A model generated the notes under the pieces. That model was not told the origin of the DNA and searched no databases. It saw only the letters and a list, made by a program, of their open reading frames with translations. Position numbers and translations under genes: made by a program. A stretch of 10,209 nt of DNA from CAZFYZ01 sp964523735 (lineage in GTDB: Bacteria; Armatimonadota; UBA5829): positions 1 to 10,209 of the forward strand of contig CAZFYZ010000126.1 in the NCBI GenBank assembly GCA_964523735.1. Reading direction: 5' to 3'. Below are positions 1 to 5,994 of this stretch, piece by piece (the stretch's first letter is position 1; every line of letters starts with the position of its first letter).

Positions 1-698
1 TCCTTGGGGTGGGGGCGCAGTCTAAGTCTGTCAGGGTTTACGCCGTATTTCTTGTACCAGTTGAACCGCTCGTTGACCCAGTACTCGAACCACTCGTCGT
101 CCGTGCCGGGCATCACGAAGTACTCCATCTCCATCTGCTCGAACTCGCGAGTGCGGAAGGTGAAGTTGCCCGGGGTGATCTCGTTGCGGAAACTCTTGCC
201 AACCTGTCCGATGCCGAACGGCAGCTTCTTGCGAGTGGCTGACTGGACATTGGTGAAGTTGACGAAGATGCCCTGCGCGGTCTCGGGCCGGAGATAGGCG
301 ATCGACGCACCGTCCTCGACCGGGCCGATGAAGGTCTTGAACATCGTGTTGAACATGCGGGCCTCGGTCAGCTGCCCGCCGCACGCGGGGCACTTGTCGC
401 CTTCGAGATCGTCCGCGCGGAACCTCTGCTTGCACTCCTTGCAGTCCACGAGAGGGTCAGTGAAGTTCTCTACGTGGCCGGAGGTCTCCCAGACCTTAGG
501 GTGCATGATGATCGCGGCATCGAGGCCGACGATATCATCTCGCGTGGCAACCATGTCCCGCCACCACGCGTCCTTGACGTTGCGCTTCAGCTCGACCCCA
601 AGCGGGCCATAGTCATAGCTCGACCCGATCCCGCCATAGATCTCGCTCGACTGAAATATGAACCCGCGCGTCTTGCACAGGTTTACGATGGTTTCCAT
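1..698 (-). CDS. glyS: Glycyl-tRNA synthetase, alpha2 (dimeric) type, N-terminal 232 residues
   Basis: This class II aminoacyl-tRNA synthetase charges tRNA-Gly with glycine in the cytoplasm. The protein opens METIVNLCKTRGFIFQSSEI and continues YGGIGSSYDYGPLG (21-34), the family's N-terminal signature. RPETAQGIFVNF (138-149) and the motif 2 region FRNEITPGNFTFRTREFEQM (170-189) are both clear. C86-x2-C89 and C103-x2-C106 form a zinc-ribbon-like insertion. The family is about 450-500 residues, so roughly half is present; the rest, including motif 3 and the anticodon-binding domain, lies beyond base 1. ATG at 698 matches the usual family start but has no close Shine-Dalgarno. An in-frame GTG at 707-705 has GAGAGG 11 bases upstream and may be the true start, adding three residues. 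This is the single-chain enzyme, not the GlyQ/GlyS tetramer. The identification is firm and only the exact start is open. Confidence 0.96.
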   Translation of the reverse strand, partial: METIVNLCKTRGFIFQSSEIYGGIGSSYDYGPLGVELKRNVKDAWWRDMVATRDDIVGLDAAIIMHPKVWETSGHVENFTDPLVDCKECKQRFRADDLEGDKCPACGGQLTEARMFNTMFKTFIGPVEDGASIAYLRPETAQGIFVNFTNVQSATRKKLPFGIGQVGKSFRNEITPGNFTFRTREFEQMEMEYFVMPGTDDEWFEYWVNERFNWYKKYGVNPDRLRLRPHPK

Positions 699-745
699 AT
701 CAACCACGGCGATAGGTGCCTCTCTTTCCTGTCTTGTGCAGCTAT

Positions 746-773
746 TCTATAGGTTGGGGTGGGGGATGGTCAA
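746..773 (-). promoter_or_regulatory. Sigma-70-like promoter for glyS
   Basis: On the minus strand TTGACC (773-768) is followed after 16 bases by TATAGA (751-746). An overlapping TAGAAT (749-744) gives an 18-base spacer. Transcription would begin near 738, leaving a leader of about 40 bases. That is too short for a T-box riboswitch. The promoter starts only 13 bases past the stop codon of the upstream minus-strand gene, so glyS can be transcribed independently of it. Confidence 0.7.
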
Positions 774-785
774 GGGCGAGGGCTG

Positions 786-1889
786 CTACTGCCAGCCTGC
801 AGGCACGTTCGTGAAGGTGACCACTGCTGTGTCCGCCGGGTCTGGCGGCAGCACCATCTCGGTCCTGAAGCTGAGCTCCTTTGGCAGAGGACCTTTCCAT
901 GGGAACGCGTAGTAGATGGTCATTCGTTCCCCTTTTCTGTCGGCAGCGGCTCTGGCTCGGCCGGCGGCCATTCTGCAGGCGAGACGGCAGTTGACGTTCA
1001 ATGCCACTCGTTCCAATCTGGTCGGATGATGGAGAACGCTGAGGTAGCTGTTGAACGGGTCATCCTCAAACACAATCTTGCGGCCGATGATCTGCAGGCT
1101 CTGGCCCGCGACTTCCAGAGATACCCGATCGGTATCAGCGAGTAGGTTGTAGGGGGACTGCGTGACCCACGAACGGAATCGCTCATCCGACGATTTCATG
1201 CCAAACCGCGGGCCGTCTCCCCAGTTCTCGACGTAAGGGGCGACGTTGAGACGGCTGTCAGTGGGTCTGTAGAGGCTGGCCTTGATCACCAGTGCCTGAA
1301 CTCTCTTGTCACGTGTGAATAGTACCCAGCCCCCGATCGGCCGACGATCACTGACCAGATCGTCGATGTAGACCTTCTCAATCGTTACGCTAGCTCCGCG
1401 GATTGTCTTCTGGACAGGTAGAGCAGATGGCTCAAGCTTCGTGAAACGAAACTCAACGGGCCCATCAGTGACGCGATGCACAGGTACTGACACGGTAATG
1501 GGCTTTGCCAAGAGGGGGGCGTATACCTCGCCTCGAGCGCTTTCTTGAGAGGAATACATGGAGGAACGAGACATCGTGCCTATCTCCGTAGCTGGATCGT
1601 GGCCGTTTGCATCCCTGATCGAGATATCGCCGTCAATCTCCAGTCGCCTGCTCTCCTTCGTTTCAGCGCTCGGTGCCACAACCCTGATCCGCAGCCTTCG
1701 CTTCGGCAGTGGCTTGATCTTCTCCAGGATCACGTCCTGGCCAAGCACCTTCACTGTCATCGGCAGTCGGGTTGCGTTGATCGTGATCTCCTTGCCCATC
1801 GATGTCAGCGGCTTGTAGAGCCAGTACGCACCTGCTATCACTCCAGCGACTGCAGTTAGCACCGAAAGTGTCCGCACTCGTCGTTTCAA
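786..1889 (-). CDS. Unrecognised single-pass membrane-anchored protein, 367 residues
   Basis: I do not recognise this family. The start chosen is TTG at 1889-1887, because AGGGGG lies 7 bases upstream. The protein then opens MKRRVRTLSVLTAVAGVIAG, a basic head followed by a hydrophobic segment (about residues 8-24), followed by AYWLYK. This suggests an inner-membrane anchor or uncleaved signal with the rest outside. The body is polar and rich in alternating beta-prone stretches, with no catalytic motif I can name. A basic Ala/Arg/Cys-rich patch (NCRLACRMAAGRARAAADRK) sits about 60 residues before the C-terminus, which ends FTNVPAGWQ. An upstream in-frame GTG at 1952 is unlikely because it almost abuts the -10 box, so transcription would begin inside that reading frame. 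It is followed by the glyS promoter, and no terminator is evident between the two genes. Confidence 0.8.
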   Translation of the reverse strand: MKRRVRTLSVLTAVAGVIAGAYWLYKPLTSMGKEITINATRLPMTVKVLGQDVILEKIKPLPKRRLRIRVVAPSAETKESRRLEIDGDISIRDANGHDPATEIGTMSRSSMYSSQESARGEVYAPLLAKPITVSVPVHRVTDGPVEFRFTKLEPSALPVQKTIRGASVTIEKVYIDDLVSDRRPIGGWVLFTRDKRVQALVIKASLYRPTDSRLNVAPYVENWGDGPRFGMKSSDERFRSWVTQSPYNLLADTDRVSLEVAGQSLQIIGRKIVFEDDPFNSYLSVLHHPTRLERVALNVNCRLACRMAAGRARAAADRKGERMTIYYAFPWKGPLPKELSFRTEMVLPPDPADTAVVTFTNVPAGWQ

Positions 1890-1953
1890 CTTGTAGCCCC
1901 CTTTTGTGTCAGCTGATTGTGCATCCGGGCGAGTCGCCCTGAGACGTCGCACG

Positions 1954-1962
1954 ATTATACCA
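1954..1962 (-). promoter_or_regulatory. Extended -10 promoter for the 786-1889 gene
   Basis: The minus strand reads TGGTATAAT (1962-1954), a perfect -10 hexamer with the TGn extension. No convincing -35 is seen around 1977-1982 (AAACGT), which is common for extended -10 promoters. Transcription would start near 1947, giving a leader of about 58 bases before the TTG start at 1889. Confidence 0.6.
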
Positions 1963-2059
1963 TGCGTGCGCTTGCCACGTTTGACGAGCGGGCATTGTGT
2001 GTCGACAACAAATCAATATGTTTATTTATCAGGGTAGTGGCGGGTAAACTCAGAACGAT

Positions 2060-2088
2060 GTGACAACCGTGTGTATGGCAGCTATATT
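2060..2088 (+). promoter_or_regulatory. Sigma-70-like promoter for the beta-helix gene
   Basis: GTGACA (2060-2065, one mismatch to TTGACA) and TATATT (2083-2088, one mismatch to TATAAT) are separated by the ideal 17 bases. Transcription would begin near 2095. The resulting leader is about 170 bases long and carries both hairpins at 2174-2239 upstream of the start codon at 2267. Confidence 0.6.
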
Positions 2089-2173
2089 GCCAAGCGTGCA
2101 CTTACATTATGCGTTCACATGTCACACAGGCTGGCAGGCACTAAGCCACAAGCCCGCCGCGGCCTGATGTCTG

Positions 2174-2239
2174 GCCTCCAGGTAGGATACCTGGAGGGAT
2201 GGCAATGCGAGCCTCCAGGTAAGGTGCCTGGAGGGATGG
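2174..2239 (+). repeat. Two tandem 29-base hairpin repeats in the 5' leader
   Basis: Copy 1 (2174-2202) and copy 2 (2211-2239) have a 37-base period and an 8-base spacer (CAATGCGA). Each has the form G-CCTCCAGGTA-nnn-TrCCTGGAGG-GATGG. In copy 1 the arms CCTCCAGGTA (2175-2184) and TACCTGGAGG (2188-2197) are perfectly complementary around a GGA loop. Copy 2 pairs 2212-2221 with 2225-2234 around AGG. Its second arm reads TGCCTGGAGG, which replaces one A-U pair by a G-U wobble, so the stem is kept while the sequence drifts. The second copy ends 27 bases before the start codon of the beta-helix gene. The pair could be RNA structures, two operator sites for a dimeric regulator, or a mobile palindromic repeat; the sequence alone does not decide. 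Confidence 0.9.
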
Positions 2240-2266
2240 TGAAGTCGGAACATAGGGAGGATCAGG

Positions 2267-5200
2267 ATGAAGAAGAGATGCTTGCTCGTCTCCGCGCTGT
2301 TCATGTCGATCTTGATCGTTATCCTCGCTTTGCCCGGTGGGGCTGTCGTGTTCGTTGATGGCATCTCGGGCAACAATGCCAACACCGGGCTCGGCACTTG
2401 GGCGAATGCCAAGGCTACGATCGGCGCCGGAGTTGCCGTTGCCGCGGGTCAGCCGGACCTGACTGTTTGGGTTCGCAAGACAGCCTATGTCGATAGCGTT
2501 ATTGTTCCCACGGGCGTGAAAGTCTACGGCGGGTTCAACGGTAACGAACTCCCGCCATACGACCTCAGTCTCCGAACGTTCGTCCCGGCGACAATAGTTC
2601 AGCCGCCGGCCGGCGGCACCGCCTTCACTCTCAACGGAGGGAACGTGATCGACGGGTTCACCATCCGCGCCGGAGTTGCTCTTGCCATTGCGCGTGGCGT
2701 TCACGTGGTTCCGGGAGCGACGGCAACGGTTTCTCAATGCATCATCCAGAACTTTCAGGCGATCGGCGGCAAAGGCGGCGGGATCCTGGCTGACGGAGTC
2801 GTCGGCAACACCATCGGCCTGACCGTTCAGAAGACCCAATTCAGCAACAATGCGGCAGCGTCCGGAGGAAGCATATGGGCGTCCAACGGGTTCGCCAGCC
2901 TCGTTGAGTGCACGTTCTCAGGCGATCTTGTTTCGGACGCCTACGGAGCGCCGCCGATTGCGGGGGCATCTGTGTACACGGAGGGATGCAGCCTGAGCGT
3001 TCTGAGTTGCTCGTTCACCAATGGCATCGCCCGGGTGACGGCTGGGGCCATCACGCTGGTTCAGGGCGGCGCGATATATGCCTCAGGGGGAGCGAACTGC
3101 AGCGTAAGCGGCTGCCACTTCGACAACTGCGTCGCAACCGGCCTGAATGCTGTTCACACAGCGCAGGGCGGGGCGATCTGCGTCCAGGGCGTAAGCGCCA
3201 TGGTGAAGAACTGCTTCGTCTATGAATGTGCCGCGCTGGGGGCGGGCACCATCACGCCGGCTTATGGAGGCGCGATCTACTTCCAGAATCCAGGTACCCT
3301 CAACGTGAACAACAACACGTTCTATGACAACGAAGTAACGCCCAACGCAGGGCTGGTTAGCAATACGGACAGGCCATACGGTCTGGGGTCTGTGCTCTAC
3401 ATGACCGGCGGCACGACCGCGAACATCCTCAATAACATAATCACTCACAGTCGCGGAACTGCCGTCGTCAACAACGGGATGCTGGTTAACTTCAACTACA
3501 ACGTGATCTGGCACAACCAGGGCGGTGATGTCTTTGGCTTCAGCTTGCCCCTCTATACTACAAACCCCGCAACGAACAAGGACTTCAACATTATGAAGGA
3601 CCCCAACCTGCGCGCGCCGTTGACGGGCGACCTGCACATCCTCTACGGCTCGCCGGCCAAAGACGCAGGTCGAAACTGGGGTGCGCCGGGCATCGACATC
3701 GATGGAGAGGCTCGCCCCCTGGGGGGTGTCGGTTTCATTGATATAGGAGCGGATGAGTTCGTGGATGCCGACGACGATGGTGGGGCAGACAATGATCCGG
3801 CTGAGACGACGCCGTTCGCGATCGTTGGCCCCGCCGAGGTCGATCCAGATGGCGACGGCGTCTACACTCCCTATGACAACTGTCCCGCTGTAGCTAACCC
3901 GATGCAGACGGACTCAAACGGCGACCGGATCGGCGACGCCTGCACTCCATTGGCGAGTGGTCCGTTCGCATCTGTCTACTTTGTGGATGGTACTGTCCCG
4001 TCCAGTGGCAACGGTCTGAGCTGGGCGACGGCCTTCAAGACCATTCAGGAGGCGATTGACGCCGCGGACAGCCACAACCAGGCGGGGTGGACCAAGAACT
4101 ACGAGGTCTGGGTGCATGGCAACCAGACTTACAATGAGAACCCTATGATCTGGCACGGGGTCTCGGTCTACGGGGCGTGGGCCGGCACTGAACTCCCCAC
4201 GGACTTGCCCTCTCCATATCCACTTCGTGATCTGAACGCAAACCAGACCACGATCAATGGTAACGCTGTAGGCTCCTCCGTCGTGATGGCGCATCTGCCG
4301 CAGGACCGTTATCTTGCAGACCCACTCAAAACCAGCTACGACAACACCATAACGGTCCTCGACGGCTTCCGCGTCACGAACGGCAAGGGCGAGCTGGGCG
4401 GCGGCGTGAGTGTTTACAAAGACCTTGTGAACATCTCAACCTGCCGCATAGTCCAGAATACTGCCGCTTTGGGCGGAGGAGTCTACTTCTACAAGTCGAA
4501 CGGCATCGTCGGTGATGGGTTCCTGCCGCCGATAGCTACGCTGTTATCCGGCTCGACCACGATCTATACCAATACCGCGACTGGAGCTGCTTCGTATGCG
4601 GGCTATGGCGGCGGGGTCTACTCAGAACGGGGCGCCCCGACGATCTTTGCCAACAGGATGCAGGGCAACGTCGCGTTCTTTGGCGGAGCGATAGCGTCGA
4701 GGTTCTCGTCGCCGCACATTATAGAGAACTTGATCGGATGCGCTGCGGCGGGTGAGCGTAATGTGGCGCAAGGCGATGGTTCAGGCAACGGCAAGGGCGG
4801 CGGGGTCTACATGGACCTCAACTCGGATCCTGTTCTGGACAAGATCACGCTCGTGTCAAACCAGGCTCTCGGCGCAACGGGCAGCGGCGGGGGCATCTAC
4901 GTGGACAGCTCCAACTTCATGATCAAGAACACCGTCGTCATGGCTAACTCGGCGGCGTCGCAGGGCGGCGCCATATACGCCACAGGGGCTTCGGCAGCCA
5001 TCGCTGATCCCTGGTGCTACATCCGCTACACCGTGTTCACGAACAACTCCATTCCCGAGTTTGCAGGGATAGCGAGCCCGTTGTCGCCGCCCCCGGCAGA
5101 TAGCTGCGACCAGACCAACTTTGTGGCGATACCTATGTTCACCAGTGGGCCAACTTGCGACTATAGCCTGCTGCCCGGTTCTCCCCTGATTGGCGCCGGT

Positions 5201-5848
5201 GATCCTGCTGATGGGTCGCCCAACATCGGAGCGTTCCAGGACGAAGACCCGCCCGCATCGGTGGGCAAGGCCAAGGATCTGGAGAACGGCGTGGTGGCGG
5301 AGATTTCAGGAGTCGTGGTGACCGCAGTGTTCCCCGAGGGTTTCTATGTCGAGGAACAGGACCGAACTGCAGGCATCTTCGTTCGGACCTACAACGCATC
5401 CGTCAAGATCGGCCAGCTAGTCCAGGTGAAAGGCGTCATGGCGATGGCGGGCATCGAGCGGGAAGTTATGAACCCGTCCGTCACCGTCATCTACGGCTCT
5501 GCGGCGCCGATCAAGCCGTTGGCGATGTCCAACCGAATGATCGGAGGCGGCGAAGGTGGCCTGTATGTTGAGGGGGTCACCGGTGCGTGCGGCCTTACAA
5601 ATCTTGGTCTATTGGTCAAGACCTGGGGTAAGGTCACAGGCGTTCAGGCTGGCCAGAAGCCACACTTCACGCTAGATGATGGCTCTGGCGTCGGGGTGAA
5701 GGTAGCTGTTGCCGACGATGCGAGCCTTCCTTCGATAGGTGACATCGTTGTTGTGACCGGAGTCTCGTGTATCGACTACACCGGGTCCAGCTACGGGCGA
5801 ATGCTCAAGACCAGAACTGTGTCCGACGTGACTTACCCGCTCAAGTAG
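2267..5848 (+). CDS. Large secreted protein: two beta-helix halves, TSP3 linker, two OB-like domains
   Basis: This is a 1193-residue exported protein, probably extracellular or surface-located, with no enzymatic residues I can assign. The start ATG has GGGAGG 6 bases upstream. Residues 1-26 form a signal peptide (MKKR, a hydrophobic stretch, then LPGGA). Right-handed parallel beta-helix half 1 covers about 27-498. Its rungs include VSQCIIQNF (155), LVECTFSGD (212), VLSCSFTNG (245), VSGCHFDNC (280) and VKNCFVYEC (313), with GGAIY-type turns at 267, 301 and 334. Residues 526-559 (DPDGDGVYTPYDNC to DSNGDRIGDAC) are a thrombospondin type 3 calcium-binding repeat. Half 2 (about 569-992) has GGGVY/GGAIY-type turns at 711, 737, 781, 807, 845, 874 and 900. 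Both halves end with GSPxxxAG and a following GA motif. Residues about 1004-1085 and 1113-1190 look like two OB-fold domains (SGVVVTAVFPEGFYVEE; FTLDDGSGVGVKV). Such proteins often bind or cleave polysaccharide or act as adhesins; here that is inference. No sortase or PEP-CTERM anchor is seen at the C-terminus (TYPLK). Confidence 0.93.
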   Translation: MKKRCLLVSALFMSILIVILALPGGAVVFVDGISGNNANTGLGTWANAKATIGAGVAVAAGQPDLTVWVRKTAYVDSVIVPTGVKVYGGFNGNELPPYDLSLRTFVPATIVQPPAGGTAFTLNGGNVIDGFTIRAGVALAIARGVHVVPGATATVSQCIIQNFQAIGGKGGGILADGVVGNTIGLTVQKTQFSNNAAASGGSIWASNGFASLVECTFSGDLVSDAYGAPPIAGASVYTEGCSLSVLSCSFTNGIARVTAGAITLVQGGAIYASGGANCSVSGCHFDNCVATGLNAVHTAQGGAICVQGVSAMVKNCFVYECAALGAGTITPAYGGAIYFQNPGTLNVNNNTFYDNEVTPNAGLVSNTDRPYGLGSVLYMTGGTTANILNNIITHSRGTAVVNNGMLVNFNYNVIWHNQGGDVFGFSLPLYTTNPATNKDFNIMKDPNLRAPLTGDLHILYGSPAKDAGRNWGAPGIDIDGEARPLGGVGFIDIGADEFVDADDDGGADNDPAETTPFAIVGPAEVDPDGDGVYTPYDNCPAVANPMQTDSNGDRIGDACTPLASGPFASVYFVDGTVPSSGNGLSWATAFKTIQEAIDAADSHNQAGWTKNYEVWVHGNQTYNENPMIWHGVSVYGAWAGTELPTDLPSPYPLRDLNANQTTINGNAVGSSVVMAHLPQDRYLADPLKTSYDNTITVLDGFRVTNGKGELGGGVSVYKDLVNISTCRIVQNTAALGGGVYFYKSNGIVGDGFLPPIATLLSGSTTIYTNTATGAASYAGYGGGVYSERGAPTIFANRMQGNVAFFGGAIASRFSSPHIIENLIGCAAAGERNVAQGDGSGNGKGGGVYMDLNSDPVLDKITLVSNQALGATGSGGGIYVDSSNFMIKNTVVMANSAASQGGAIYATGASAAIADPWCYIRYTVFTNNSIPEFAGIASPLSPPPADSCDQTNFVAIPMFTSGPTCDYSLLPGSPLIGAGDPADGSPNIGAFQDEDPPASVGKAKDLENGVVAEISGVVVTAVFPEGFYVEEQDRTAGIFVRTYNASVKIGQLVQVKGVMAMAGIEREVMNPSVTVIYGSAAPIKPLAMSNRMIGGGEGGLYVEGVTGACGLTNLGLLVKTWGKVTGVQAGQKPHFTLDDGSGVGVKVAVADDASLPSIGDIVVVTGVSCIDYTGSSYGRMLKTRTVSDVTYPLK

Positions 5849-5869
5849 CCTCCTGCGGGTAGACGACCA

Positions 5870-5922
5870 CTCGCTGGGTCAAATTCCGACGGGGCGGGAG
5901 GTGATTCCCGCCCCCCAGCGAG
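5870..5922. terminator. Long two-part hairpin between convergent genes
   Basis: Inner stem GGGGCGGGA (5891-5899) pairs with TCCCGCCCC (5906-5914) around a 6-base loop. Outer stem CTCGCTGG (5870-5877) pairs with CCAGCGAG (5915-5922). The outer and inner arms are contiguous on the 3' side but separated by a 13-base bulge on the 5' side. It starts 21 bases after the plus-strand stop and lies downstream of the minus-strand antiporter stop. No T-tract follows on the plus strand and only a weak ATTT on the minus, so it may block read-through or stabilise RNA ends rather than act as a classical intrinsic terminator. Confidence 0.6.
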
Positions 5923-5965
5923 GGGAAGGCCATGATCAGCTTGCGGGGTCGTTGCCTCCGCATAC

Positions 5966-5994
5966 GCGGCGTGGGCCGACAAGGCTCACGCCGC
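5966..5994. terminator. 12-bp hairpin overlapping the antiporter stop codon
   Basis: Arms GCGGCGTGGGCC (5966-5977) and GGCTCACGCCGC (5983-5994) pair over 12 positions (11 Watson-Crick, one wobble or mismatch depending on strand) around a 5-base loop. The minus-strand TGA stop (5988-5986) lies inside this stem. No T-tract follows on either strand. Its position at the 3' end of the minus gene and just beyond the plus gene suggests transcript-end formation or stabilisation. Confidence 0.55.

Larger units (their letters stand above)
1890..2266. other. Divergent intergenic region without a gene
   Basis: This 377-base stretch lies between two divergent genes. It contains the minus-strand leader and extended -10 promoter (1890-1962), an AT-rich patch around 2008-2030, a plus-strand promoter (2060-2088), the tandem hairpin pair (2174-2239) and the Shine-Dalgarno of the next gene (2255-2260). 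Short open frames crossing it show no ribosome-binding site or recognisable protein, and the two repeat copies fall in different frames. I see no coding sequence here. Confidence 0.7.

Noticed and set aside
699..745. T-box riboswitch upstream of glyS
   Set aside because: The predicted transcript start leaves only about 40 bases before the start codon and no specifier stem or terminator is visible.
2059..2126. CRP-like TGTGACA and TGTCACA half-sites around the beta-helix promoter
   Set aside because: The halves are 54 bases apart, not a standard 6-base-spaced site, and one is simply the -35 region. Chance is likely.
2174..2239. CRISPR array
   Set aside because: There are only two palindromic units with an 8-base spacer and no cas genes; spacers are far too short.
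2071..2358. Plus-strand 95-residue open frame crossing both hairpin repeats
   Set aside because: It begins inside the predicted promoter, has no ribosome-binding site, runs into the beta-helix gene in another frame, and the two repeats are read in different frames.
2141..2839. Minus-strand 232-residue open frame across the hairpins and the start of the beta-helix gene
   Set aside because: It is antisense to the signal peptide and first rungs of a clear secreted protein and has low-complexity, charge-rich translation with no domain. It looks like a by-product of GC-rich codon use.
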